Assembly (NCBI GenBank): GCA_030737875.1 | Contig: CM060912.1 | Location: 208,457,231 to 208,521,230 of the forward strand | Direction of reading: 5' to 3' | Origin: Allium sativum | Lineage: Eukaryota; Streptophyta; Magnoliopsida; Asparagales; Amaryllidaceae | DNA length: 64,000 nt | Shown: in pieces, positions 12,960-24,212 of the stretch | Layout: each line of letters opens with the position of its first letter | How positions within the stretch are numbered: the first letter of the stretch is position 1 | Notes under the pieces: generated by a model | What the model was told of the DNA's origin: nothing | Database searches by the model: none | What the model saw: only the letters and a program-made list of their open reading frames with translations | Position numbers and translations under genes: made by a program

Positions 12960-13573
12960 AGTGCATCGAGTCATTCTGTTGTTTGAATCCACAAAAGTTT
13001 CAATTTATGAGATTCTTTGGTAAACGATTATGTATGTCATGGATGAATACAGTATGGGATAATGATCACATTCTGTTGTATAAAGACATTTTTACAAACC
13101 CCATGTTATGTAAACTATGGCAGCACACCTCTAATTTGAATACAAAACTGAAGCGTGTACCGTATATAGGTGGAGAAATTGAGAGATTTATGTTTGAAAC
13201 AAAGGAAGAAATTAAGTCATTGAAAGATGCAATACTATTTCCTGATGTCATGAATACACAATTGAATGAGCTGTTAGAGAAATAAGGCCGTGAACTGAAG
13301 CAAGCGAGGGAGATAATACCTTCTCTAAAAAAGCAAGTTTCTTCTCTCACTGGTCAGCTTCGGTCCATAGCTGATGATCTGGATGAGGTATTTAGCTTAT
13401 CCTTTACTAATTATCTGTTAACTAAACATAAAATGATCTGATTAGCTAATTGTGAGGTGGTAATGAATGATAAATATGCTGCTAAAAGGATATGTTTTGA
13501 TGAATACATCAGCAATTCACCCTTATTTCTCACCCCAAAATCTGATCGCGATCGTCCTATGCATAATTCTCAG
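12960..13573 (+). pseudogene. Uncharacterised multi-exon gene relic with coiled coil
   Basis: I do not recognise the family. Exon A (about 12960-13387) follows an AG at 12958-12959 and stays open from a TGA at 12941. It contains a charged, heptad-like region (EIERFMFETKEEIKSLKDA, then MNTQLNELLEK), an in-frame TAA at 13283-13285, and continues open beyond it with GRELKQAREIIPSLKKQ and SSLTGQLRSIADDLDE to a GT donor at 13388. Exon B (13457-13573, 39 codons, phase 0) lies between an AG acceptor and GTATCT. Because codons continue sensibly past the stop, TAA probably replaces GAA or CAA, which makes this a pseudogene or a gene with an alternative structure. The lack of any transposon motif suggests host origin, perhaps captured. 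Confidence 0.45.
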
Positions 13574-14040
13574 GTATCTATTCTTGTCTACTAATACGAT
13601 AAAACATTTCTTTCATGTTGTTTATTTGGTTCGTTTCCTGTTCCTTTTTTATAACTTTCTTCTATGAGATTGCTCCCTTTATTTTAATATTGATCAATAA
13701 TGTTTATAATTTATTTTAATTTTTTTATCATCATTTTCTCTTTAAAAAGTTTGAAAAGAGTTAATATTTTGGTGAGTGGTTCTGGTTATTGAGTGGTATG
13801 TAAACCTGTTAGTAAGTTGAATGAACCTTGGAATAAATGGAAATACAAATACATTACAACACTCTGGTTACACGTCCAAATAAATTAGGAAGATATACCA
13901 GCTGTGTTCTCAAAGGGTCATAATTTGAAACTTTCCCGCCTGTTTTACAGTCTAAATATTTTCTATAAAATATTAAACTCGTCAGTCTTGCCCATTTGCC
14001 GCCTGATTTACAGCCCAAATAAATCGTAAAACTCTTGCAG

Positions 14041-14125
14041 TGTAGCACATAATGTGAATGATGGATGCTTGGAAATGAATCGTGCTTTACCTAATGATTC
14101 TACATCAACAGGGACAACAGAATGA
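14041..14125 (+). other. Possible terminal exon of the gene relic
   Basis: TTGCAG ends at 14040. Read in phase 1 the next bases are open for 27 codons (VAHNVNDGCLEMNRALPN...) to a TGA near 14123, and a GTAAGT donor-like site follows at 14142. Phase 0, expected from exon B, instead stops after CST. The exon is therefore uncertain unless another exon intervenes. The antisense frame at 13854-14048 is a shadow of the intron. Confidence 0.25.
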
Positions 14126-14713
14126 TGGACTATTAACCACAAGTAAGTTAGTAGGGATGGGTATGAACATTAATATAACTTGCAGTGTCTGACAATACGA
14201 TATAGAAACAAACTTAAGTATCTTTTTCCCTTGCAATGTTTTTCACAAAATCTGGACTAAAATTCCTTGTTGTGATTTTTGTTTTTTCACAGGAATTGGA
14301 CACTTTTTTTTTTGAGAAATGAAATAAATGGTGGAACTAGAAGTACATGCTGGTAAAATAATAATCAATGACAAGCACAAGAGGTAATTCTGGAATGGTG
14401 TAAGTAAATTAACTAAGATTTATTCTTTGATACCTTTTGCTATTTATATAATACCATTTCCTCACTCTGCGCAAAGTAAAAGTTTCGTTGTGTTATATAG
14501 AGAAAACATAATCTACATATTATTGAACTTGCTCTCTATACTTGTGTTATTAGGCCCTTGATGCTTGAGGAAAAGATAAATCACTTCAGAGTTAACTGTT
14601 CGTTTTTCTAAGTTATAGTCTAGAAGTAAGAATTATGTTGTCATGCATGTTTGTGGTCATGACACTATACATTTAGGGACAATTTTGTTGTCATTTAGAA
14701 GGAATAATTGTAG
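14126..14713. other. No gene seen; possible 3' untranslated region
   Basis: AT-rich sequence with an acceptor-like TTTTTTCACAG at 14283-14293 and an AAATAAATGG polyadenylation-like string near 14320. I see nothing else of note. Confidence 0.3.
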
Positions 14714-14718
14714 TGTCG
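14714..14718. repeat. TSD of the small LTR element (left)
   Basis: TGTCG immediately before the LTR; identical to 17046-17050. Confidence 0.9.
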
Positions 14719-15003
14719 TGTAAAGACCCGAAAATTCGAACACTTTATGTTCGAATATCGTGACTATTTGTAATATTGTTAAATGTTATAAATGTGATTT
14801 TATGACCTTGTTAAACATCATTTAATTAATATTTAATGATTCTAAACTCATTTTGGAAAAATGCTTTCAAAAATATATTTTCTGGGAAAATGTCGAAATG
14901 TGACCGAAAACCATTTTATCGATATATAGCTATTTTCTCAATAAACGTTATTGAAAATTTAAATGAATTTCTAATTATTAATTGGAAAAGTTAGGTCGTT
15001 ACA
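14719..15003 (+). repeat. 5' LTR of the small element
   Basis: Begins TGTAAAGACCCGAAAATTCG and ends TTAGGTCGTTACA; matches 16771-17045 throughout by eye, with scattered substitutions and an ~10-bp length difference. Confidence 0.92.
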
Positions 15004-15005
15004 TT

Positions 15006-15023
15006 TGGTATCAGAGCACAAGG
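15006..15023 (+). other. Primer-binding site of the small element
   Basis: TGGTATCAGAGCACAAGG, complementary to initiator tRNA-Met over the first 12 bases, two bases after the LTR end. Confidence 0.92.
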
Positions 15024-16756
15024 TTGACCAAATACCTTGACTTTGGTTGGGTATGACTCATCAAGAGATGGGTAATGGAATGCACTAACATGAGTTGAGT
15101 GTATTATATATATGAGAGCGCATATTCGTTAGTGCTATAAAAATATTTTATGTTGTGTTAGTTAATCTATTGAGCGGTTTATGAATTCTGGTCGATATGT
15201 GGGACGCTATAGTATCGATAGGGATGTCTAAATACTTAAATAAGGCAAATTGACATAATATTGGTTTTAAAATTGGTAAATGAAATAATTTTACCTAAAC
15301 TTATATTTTTGTACAAAATGTATACTTTCATAAATGGATATAGTCATTTGTGAGGTGTTTGGTTGTTAGGAATGATAATATTCAACTATTATTAGTTATT
15401 GAACATTAGTTATGCTTGATCAGTTTATGAGCATGTACTATTGCTTGTTGACTTATAACTAGTTTACTTTTTAAAAAACATGGTTTGGGAAGATGGTAAT
15501 AAGTGGGAACATTAGATATGAACACCTTGTGAATTAAGTTTCACAGTTTGAGTATAAGGCGTTTAATGATGATGTTAGGTTAAATTGAATTTTAACATAA
15601 TTCGTCTATTATAATCCGAATAATGATAAGAATTTGTGAAATAAGTTAGATAAAGAAGGGCTTTATATAAATTATCGAAACTTTATTAAGTCATTTTATG
15701 GATCCATGTAGTCTATGCATTAAGATTGTATATATGTGAATAATGCCATGATTTGTAGTTTGGCAGGTTTCATTTGTTAAAATGAAATGGGATTTTCTAG
15801 GATTTTGGATAGTTGAAAATTTCGAATCATTATAGAACTTGAAGTTAAGTGTTTGTGAAAATATAAAGTTGAGTTTATATAAAACTTGAATCATTAAGAT
15901 AGGAAGTTAGAACAATTTCAAAAATTTAATGTTTGGATATACTCATAGAATGTATTAGAATATTATATGTGTACGAACTTAAGTTACACAGTGTTTAATA
16001 ACTTGAAGTAAAGTTTAATGAAATGATTCATAGGTGGTTTTAATATTAAGTAAGAAATACTAAGTGATAATTGAATATCGAAAAAAGAGGAAGGATATTA
16101 GAAAAAGGGCATACTATACATATAGAAGAATTAATAAAGGATATTGGTAGTTAAGAAACCAATAAGATAAAAGATGTGAGTTGTACGTAGATCGTTTTAT
16201 TCGCATAGTTGATTTGGTACAGATTCGAGTACATGATTTTGAAGGTGATTTACACTAGTCCGAACAAGGATTCTTCACTAGACTTTTGACAGTGAATACT
16301 TGATGTGGATTTTTGATATGATCCTGATGTTTTCTATTATAGTATATGGCTATGTAAGGAAGATGGAAGTTTCTAGTCAAGAAACCAAATAAAAGTCCGC
16401 ACTAGAAATGTCAAGTAAGGTATACTAGTTTAGAAGAGAAGTCTTGTGATTAGGAAAGTAATATAATGAAACAATGTGTACGGATGGTTTATATGTATTG
16501 TACGGGATTTAGCGCATATGGAAATTTTGGAAAATGACTCTTCGATTTGTTATGATGTATTGTGAATCATCGACTGAGTAATCCCTAAGGCTGGTTAGCG
16601 TAAGGCACGCTTAGTAGATTGTTTATCATCCTTAAGCGATGCGGGGGTTTGAACTTAATCAGGCCATGAGCTTTGTTTGCTAATGTGATACCTTAAGTAT
16701 CAATGTTTATAGATTCTTTGGTTGCTCGTGTTGCAATTTCAGGGACAAAATATTTT

Positions 16757-16770
16757 TAAGTGGTGGAGAA
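16757..16770 (+). other. Polypurine tract of the small element
   Basis: AAGTGGTGGAGAA directly abuts the 3' LTR start at 16771. Such a purine run primes plus-strand DNA synthesis. The T-interrupted tract is typical of plant Ty3/gypsy elements. Confidence 0.85.
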
Positions 16771-17045
16771 TGTAAAGACCCGGAAATTCAAACACTTTAT
16801 CTTCAAATATCGTGACAATATGTAATATTGTTAAATGTGATTTTATAACCTTGTTAAACATCATTTAATTAATAATTAATGATTATAAACTCATTTTGGA
16901 AAAATGCTTTGACAAATATTTTTTTTGGAAAATGTCGAAATGTGACCGAAAACCATTTTATCGATATATAGCTATTTTCTCAATAAACGTTGTTGAAAAT
17001 TTAAATGAATTTCTAACTATTAATTGGAAAAGTCGGATCGTTACA
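16771..17045 (+). repeat. 3' LTR of the small element
   Basis: Begins TGTAAAGACCCGGAAATTCA and ends GTCGGATCGTTACA. The short frames that cross it (16896-17084, 16958-17239) are not genes. Confidence 0.92.
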
Positions 17046-17050
17046 TGTCG
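17046..17050. repeat. TSD of the small LTR element (right)
   Basis: TGTCG, matching 14714-14718. Confidence 0.9.
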
Positions 17051-17209
17051 AATGATCAGGAAAAAAAATGTTTTGTGGATATAGATGATTGGATGGTCAG
17101 GGAAAATTGCACGAAGAAGGAAGTGCTTTATGTTTGGCTTTGTGGTTAAAGTGAGGAGAATGATTGCTATGTGCAGGACAGAACATTGATCAACCTTGAT
17201 ATCAGAGTG

Positions 17210-17410
17210 GGTTAGACATTTGAAATAAATTTCAGACAACTGAAACAGGCTTTGGAATTTCCCGAGAACATTTTCAGATGTCTGAAATAAAATTTAGACG
17301 TCTGAAATGATCTCAGGGCGTTGACCGAAATTCATTTTAGACGTCTGAAACCTATTTTCAAACGTCTGAATCAGGCCAGACGTCTGAAAGTAGGTTCAGA
17401 CATCTGAAAT
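17210..17410. repeat. Cluster of eight TTCAGACGTCTGAA-like palindromes
   Basis: Within 200 bp there are eight variants of the perfect palindrome TTCAGACGTCTGAA, at about 17211, 17231, 17273, 17294, 17337, 17357, 17376 and 17395. Most are followed by A or AT. Spacing is irregular (about 18-43 bp), so it is not a simple tandem array. The strongest copies keep the AGACGTCT core. No reading frame spans it. A role as binding sites is inference. Confidence 0.8.
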
Positions 17411-17466
17411 TTGCTATTGTACTGGTTGTATGTGATGTCAACTTATTACTTGATTTTCTTGTGCAG

Positions 17467-17547
17467 CTTATGGCCCTTTTGTTAATGAGACATGCTTCGA
17501 GCCTTTCCAATGGCGATGATGACGACGATGCTTCTGCATATTTTTCA
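17467..17547 (+). other. Possible orphan exon (27 codons)
   Basis: A pyrimidine-rich acceptor (TTTTCTTGTGCAG) ends at 17466 and a consensus GTAAGT donor starts at 17548. The 81 bases between are open in phase 0 and read LMALLLMRHASSLSNG, then five Asp and ASAYFS. I do not recognise the protein. Codon-like composition and good splice sites support an exon, but no partner exon can be tied to it in this window. Confidence 0.35.
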
Positions 17548-17640
17548 GTAAGTAATTATATTCATCACACAACATGTTCATGACATTCATGTAGGATTAA
17601 CAAAGTACATAAAATACAAAACATAACTAAACTTCTGTAA

Positions 17641-18150
17641 TCTATAATAATAATAATAACAATATGATTTATAATAGTAGTAAATTAACTCAGATTTATA
17701 CAAATTTAAATAAACTTATAGAAAATAACTAAGTATTATAAAAATTAACTAACTATCACGAAAAATTAACTAAGTTTACTAATCTTATAAAACTTAAGAA
17801 GTTTAGTTTATAAAAGTTAACTAAGTATATAAAAATATAAAATATTACCAAATATTTTATAATAATAATAGCAATATTAAAAATTAACTATGTATTATAA
17901 AAATTAACTAACTATCATAAAAAATTAACTAAGTTTACTAATCTTATAAAAATTAAGAAGTTTAGTTTATAAAAGTTAACTAAGCATATAAAAATACAAT
18001 ATTACCAAGTATTCTGTAATAATAATAGAAATTATTAAAAATTAACTAAGCATTATAAAAATTAACAAACAATTATAAAAAATTAACTAAGTTTACTAAT
18101 TTTGTAAAAATTAAGAAGTTTAGTTTATAAAACTTAACTAAGTATAAAAA
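17641..18150. repeat. ~158-bp AT-rich tandem repeat, left block
   Basis: About three units with a period of 158-159 bp (AAGTATTATA at 17731, ATGTATTATA at 17890, AAGCATTATA at 18048). Each contains repeated TTAACTAA strings and ACCAA(A/G)TATT(T/C)TRTAATAATAATAG. The array resumes at 32331, after LARD-A, so LARD-A inserted into it. Confidence 0.85.
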
Positions 18151-18155
18151 ATATA
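18151..18155. repeat. TSD of LARD-A (left)
   Basis: ATATA before the LTR; repeated at 32326-32330. The sequence is low complexity, but both ends agree with the LTR boundaries. Confidence 0.8.
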
Positions 18156-21100
18156 TGAGACGACCCGAACTTCCCCGTGAAGGAAAGCACGGATAGAATT
18201 GAGTACAAGACAAAATAGGACGCAGACGGAAGAACATTTCATTGTTATTACAACAATTCCATCAGATACAAGAATATACAGAGTATAAATAATAAAATAC
18301 ATTCGATGAATATCAGAGATTACAATAAATTACATAGCAGCGGAAAAATATACAAAATACAACTGAAAGTGATACACGGACACAGAGCTTTCCGAGCATC
18401 GTTCCAGCTGTAAATCAGGACCCTGTGAATATAAATCTGCAAAACCAAAACTACTAGCTTCCCTAGAAAATAGGGGCACCCAGAGTTTAGGTTAAAACAA
18501 TAAACTCCAGGTCAGTCATATGACTGGTGTGAGAACTAAAACAGTTATTTAAAACTTTACTTTAAAGATAGTAATTCAAGGGACCACGCCGTATAACACG
18601 GAACGGGTTTCCTCCCAAGAATACTTAGTGCATATAACAAAACAGCGCAATGCTTTTTGGAAAAATGAAGCTATTATAAGACCCAGGTCCCATCACACAA
18701 TGCAACGCAAGCCGGAGGACAGGGTTTTCCCTTATAATAGCCAAACATGTTTGGTACGTTTAAAACAAATCATTTGATACTATTATAAGTGTATAGTGTC
18801 AAAACAATTTCAATCATAGACGGCATGGGTACCATATATCATGTCGCCATACTAGTTCTACAATTAAAACCGCAATATCACGTATTGGAAATTGGATTTC
18901 CGTCATGAGTCGAGGCAAGGGGCAAGCTCCTCTCCATTCGAGACACTCTAGCAAATGTCCCAGGACCCCACTTTGATCCTTGGAATCGGCTGGGTCGGTC
19001 CTCTCTTACTTTTGAGGATTAGTTATTCCTGAACACACTTTTCCCGGTCCTAACAGACCTATATCCGAGGCGCCTCGCATTCCAACAACCACACAGGTGA
19101 AAAGTATATAAATGTCAGGGCTGGTAGGTCACTGACACCACCCTAGCTAGAAAGAAACGTCGTGCTCTCCCAGCGGTCCGTCTCCCGTTTTTGACTCATA
19201 CCGAGGTGTGAGGCTTGCGAATTCACGTTATACACAAAGCTACGCCACACAGGCCGTGCTTTGATCATCAACCACAAGACTTTGCTTTTCAACAGAAGCC
19301 CTGATCAATTGCCACTTACGCGTGCCACACCGGCAATTCACTCCATGCGACTGATGTCCATCGATATACAACCTCTGAGCTCGTACGTCTTAGAGAAGGG
19401 CGTTAAGCAAGATAATAAATTCTCTGCCGCCAAACAGATGTATATTTAATAGAGATCAATCAACACAGAATAAAATCCAATGTCAGACACACAATCCATT
19501 AACAAGTTCGTTCTGGGTCTGAACGAAACCGGAGGCACTTTCCTCGCATATCCATCCATCTCCAAGTACGTCTGGACGATCACCAACTGTTTCCCTCATT
19601 TTTGTTGTACAGCCCAATCAAGATCATCAATAATCACCCAAACGATGTGAAGACTTCCGGTCTTCAACCACCGTCTTCATCTTCGACATCTCGTCGAATC
19701 GGTTATTCAGAATGGGTATAAACCTGGCCTTTCTGAATAACCCACGTATATAATAAACAAATGTTACACAAACACAACAAATGCCTCGTTCCAATTCAGA
19801 ATATTCTTTTATTCACAAAATCACATTCTTAGGGAAAGGTTCCCATTAATTTTTTCCAAGATAAATTCTTTTGAATTTATTCTTTAATCTTCCTTTTGAA
19901 ATCATTTCAAACTAGTCGGGATTAGCGAACCACACCGAAGTAATTATTTATTTTATTTCCCAATCCTAACCTATTCATCCCATGGAGCAAAACTGGTAAT
20001 ACTCCATATCTAACACTACGGTGTTATCGGTAAAATTAGTTACCATTTCACGTTCAAATCTAATTACAGATTTAACTACCGCTTTGGAGCAAAACTGGTG
20101 GTACTCCATTCTCGATCACCTTTCAAATTTGATAATTTAAATTATCAATTCACATTTTTAATCTAATTAAAGATTCATTAAAACTCCACTTAGTTTTAAT
20201 CTTTTCAAAAATCAACATCCTGCCTTTAACTGGGTTAAAGAACCAATGTCATCTAAAACACGATTCACGATAAACCCAAATCACATTTGATATTAAATAC
20301 AAGGCTCTGAATAGAAAATATACCGGCTTTTATTCAATATCAAATTCTGGAACCAACAAATATCGTATTGGAAATAATGATATAAAATATATCTTTCAAA
20401 TCCCCATAACAATATTTGTATAGTCACGAAATCCAACATCGAAATATTCCGAAGATAATTTCGATTCAACTCCAGTCCAATTCACGTATTGGGAATATTG
20501 ATTATTTTTAAAATCACTTTCAAATTCAATTTATTTATTTCAAAAATAAATTGATTTTAATTCTAGTTCAAAACTAGTTCATTTCGACAAAAATCTATTT
20601 TTATCCTTTCAAATGTGGAATTCTTCAGGCCAATTTTCCCAAATCATTTCTTATGATTTTACACAAATTATCGATATTTTTAATAATTTTATCAAGGCCC
20701 GTACAGTTGATTTCCAACAACGGCCATCGAACTGCACTTACAGCGACCTTTTTCGAATTTGATTTGGACATAATTCCAAATCCAACTGTTAGAATTCAAA
20801 TTTCTAATATTCGTTGGAAAGCACTTTTCGATACGAACCCAACGGTTCCGGTTTTAGGAGAATTCGACGGTCGGATCTCCCGCAATGTCAATTCGAAGTC
20901 AATGGTCGAAATTCACGAACTGCCGCGGCGCGTTCTATTCAGGCCATTATATATAATATATATATTATATATTATATATATATATTATATATATTTCGTC
21001 GATTTCCTTTTTAAAACGTATTTTATAAATCGTTTTAAATTCGTTTTCAAAACCATTTCAACTCTATATTCAATTTCAAATCAAAATTGAATATTTCATA

Positions 21101-22285
21101 TCATTACTATATAAATGATAATAGTTTCAAAACATTATATTTTGAAATCACTTCCTTTTCAATATTCATTATAAAAATGAATATAATCGATATAAATGTC
21201 GTTCACGTCAAAATAGCGCAACTCTAATCAAAACGGCTTTATATATTTCAATAAATTCGTTATTCTATTCAACAAATGAATATTTATCTCATTCAACACA
21301 TGAATCTATATTTCTTTCAACACACGACTAATCTCAACGCATGAATACTGTCAACACACAACTATTTTTGTTATGTAAAATATTTTATAAAATTTTGGTA
21401 TCTATCGTTTGATTTTCGATTAGACTCCACCGTGAAGTAGTTCTAATTTTAAATATGATAAAGATGTAGATTTTATTATTAAAATATTTTACTCAACACA
21501 TGAACATCGTCAACACATGAATATTTTTCCCGATTGGAATGAGGCCCAATCAATTACCATATAACGTTAATTATATGGATTCCATACAACACATGTATAT
21601 AATAGCAACGATAAACCATCAACCATCATCCAAAGTGCACAACACAACTGCATAAGCATCAAATATAAATAATCAATGCTTACAGAGCCTGTCGACCAAT
21701 CGATCGACATACAATGAAATAATTGGGATTAGTGTATGCCAAATATCATCCCAACACCCGTGTGGGGTTTCAAATCAACAAACACAGATTTTTATTTGTG
21801 CAGTTGGGTGATGTGTAAAATTTATCATCCCAATCAATATCAGTCAAATCAGTGCATATAAACAAATCGGCCGATTTGTTTATAAATATTCATTTATTCA
21901 CTTTCACGTTAAAAATTATATTTTTAACGATAATTAATTTATCTCAACACATGAATATATTTCATTATCTATTTCACATCAACTTCACAAACAAATTTTC
22001 ACAACATATCAATCAAACATACAAGCCGTCCATGGTCTGTGGACGACGGGTGTCGGGTGCTGCTAAGCACCGTCTGCATCCTAGCATATATATATATAAC
22101 TAGAAAAAGAAATTTAGAGTGAGAAGTTCTCACCGATAGCTATCCCAACTCCACGACACTTCTTTAATAGAAATCTTCGTCGTTCTCACTTTTTGTCACT
22201 TTCGTTGGCCGTATTCACTACATATATAAAAATCACATTTTTATATTATTGCCATGTATATAAAAATCATATTTTTATAATTGCC

Positions 22286-22690
22286 CCATATGGATAAAAA
22301 TTCTATTTTTACATCGCTACTATATAGATAAAAATTCTATTTTTACAACGCTACTATATAGATAAAAAATTTATTTTACACCGCTACTATATAGATAAAA
22401 ATTCTATTTTTACATTGTTACTATATAGATAAAAATTATATTTTTACAACGCTACTATATAGATAAAAATTCTATTTTTACACCGCTACTATATAGATAA
22501 AAATTCTATTTTTACATCGTTACTATATAGATAAAAATCCTATTTTTACATCGTTACTATATAGATAAAAATCCTATTTTTATATCGTTATTCTCTATAT
22601 AAAAATTTCGCCTTTTCAAAAATAAATATTTCTCCTTTTCAAAAATAAATATTTCGCCTTTTCAAAAATAAATATTTCTGTTTCGCTATA
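22286..22690. repeat. 34-bp and ~27-bp tandem arrays in the left LARD-A LTR
   Basis: About nine to ten units of 34 bp, CGCTACTATATAGATAAAAA then TTCTATTTTTACA, followed by three units of CCTTTTCAAAAATAAATATTTCG. Units vary at one or two positions. Confidence 0.88.
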
Positions 22691-22969
22691 TCTATAAAGA
22701 TGATATTTTTACTATCTATATAATATAAAAATCGTGTTTTTATACTTCCCATACTATAAAAATCATATCTTTACATCGCTACTACTATAAAGATCACATC
22801 TTTATTAATCTACATTATATAAAATCATATTTTTATTCTTCATACTATATAAAAATCATATTTTCTTCGCATATATATATATATACATATATATGAAAAC
22901 AGATTTTTATTGGTTAGATAACCTAAAATAAAACTGAAATAAAAATAAAATAAATAATTAAACAGAATA

Positions 22970-23275
22970 AACTCACCGATTAAAGAAGGGGGAGGGGTTT
23001 TCACTAACGCGAGGCAAGGGGAAGGTCGGTTTGCGTCGGGTTTAGGGGGGCGCGAGGTGGGTTCGGATCTGGGGGTCGCGGGTCTTGGCTGGAGGAGAGG
23101 AAGAGAAGAGGAGAGGGAGGCGGCGGTTGCTGGGGGGGGGGGGGGGGGAGGCGCGCCTCGCGCGGTGGGCGGCGAACGCCCCAGGGCGGATCGCGATTTC
23201 TTCCAGGTTTTTTTTCTTTTTTCTTTTTATTCGATTCTGAATTGATAAGGAGAAGGGGGGGAAGAGGAATTGAAA
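22970..23275 (-). promoter_or_regulatory. GC-rich island with a 17-G run, left LARD-A LTR
   Basis: G-rich on the plus strand and C-rich on the strand the element would transcribe. It lies 0.92-1.23 kb from the LTR's 5' end (24196) and contains a G17 run at 23132-23148. The same place in other LTRs of the family has a similar island. A promoter or leader role is inferred. The Gly/Arg-rich frame here is an artefact of composition. Confidence 0.4.
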
Positions 23276-24196
23276 AGGAGGAGAGAGAGTTTTATTATTT
23301 ATTTATTTAATTAATTATTTAATTTACAAAAAGTTGACTTTTTCATACGACCTCTAAACGAGGCCCACCGCCTGTCGTCTATAGCTAATTACTTCCATTC
23401 TGAACACAATGGGATATGTATTGTAGGCTGATTCGATTGTTACAATCATTTTTCGTCAAAATCAACATATAACTCTATATATTGAATTTGAACGCGCATT
23501 TCAATTTACCGGGGTCACATACGAACTCTATAAATTGCAGGAAAATATTTTCTAGCTTCGTATTGACGATACGGTCCTAATAAAACTAGTTTCGTCGAAT
23601 TCTAAGACCGTTGGAAAAATGGCCGTTTTCCAGTCGATTAAAATCAACTGAAACTGGTCAAACGCGTTTTCCTTTACCACACTCACATATTGATTCGAAA
23701 AATTATGAAATTTAAAACCTAGCAATAACTTGACATCACGGATCCAACAAAAGTGGTTTCGTTGAAATCCGAGGTCGTTTGCAAAATTTCCATTTTTAAG
23801 GGCCTGAATTCCATAGCGACTATTCAGAATTTTCAACCGGACATATCTTTTGATTTCCGCTATGAAATTTCAATTTTTCGTATTCGTTGGAAAGATATTC
23901 ACAAATAAATTCCATTATTTTTGGTTTCACTAAAATCCGGATTGTTTTGCACCTGGTACATTCAATTGAAGTTTGAAATCGAATTATCGAACTACCGCGC
24001 CATTTTCAATTCTATTTATAATTATATATAATTATCTATATTCTAACGACGACGCATATAAATATATACGTCCGAATTCTATTTAAAATAAATTTTTCGT
24101 TGATATTATTTAAAATAATTCATTTTAAATATTCAAAATTCGCTAAAATTGCCAAAATAAAAAATTTAAATTGGCCCAGATTTTCGGGTTGTTACA

Positions 24197-24212
24197 ATCT
24201 CCCCAACTTAAA
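24197..24212 (-). other. Polypurine tract of LARD-A
   Basis: On the minus strand TTTTAAGTTGGGGAGAT abuts the 3' LTR. It is the same tract as TTAAGTGGGGGAGAT in LARD-B (57962-57976). Confidence 0.88.

Larger units (their letters stand above)
14719..17045 (+). mobile_element. Complete 2.3-kb non-autonomous LTR element (TRIM-like)
   Basis: Two short LTRs (285 and 275 bp), a tRNA-Met PBS, a PPT and a perfect 5-bp TSD define the whole element (2327 bp). The 1767-bp interior has no gag or pol frame. Just before the PPT the phrase GTTGCAATTTCAGGGACAAAAT resembles the post-pol end of plant Ty3/gypsy elements, so it is a deletion derivative of such an element. Its leader matches that of E1 although E1 has LTRs of about 6 kb. 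Size and lack of coding place it between classic TRIMs and small LARDs. Confidence 0.9.
18156..24196 (-). repeat. 3' LTR of LARD-A
   Basis: Plus strand runs from TGAGACGACCCGAACTTCCC to TTTTCGGGTTGTTACA. The terminal inverted repeat is imperfect (TGAGACGACCCGAA against TGTAACAACCCGAA). All frames inside (for example 19261, 20653, 21852, 23057, 23552) recur in the other LTR or are interrupted there, and none resembles a protein family. Confidence 0.93.

Noticed and set aside
13854..14048. Minus-strand frame with repeated YLGCKSGGK / YLDCKTGGK
   Set aside because: Short, antisense to a probable intron, and due to a small local duplication; no coding evidence.
20653..21090. 145-residue frame in the LARD-A LTR
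   Set aside because: The partner LTR breaks it (28672-29016 is shorter and shifted), it ends in a TA repeat, and it resembles no family.
22286..22690. Regular 34-bp repeats that could suggest a CRISPR array
   Set aside because: Units abut without unique spacers, the array sits inside a plant LTR, and the same array occurs in the partner LTR.
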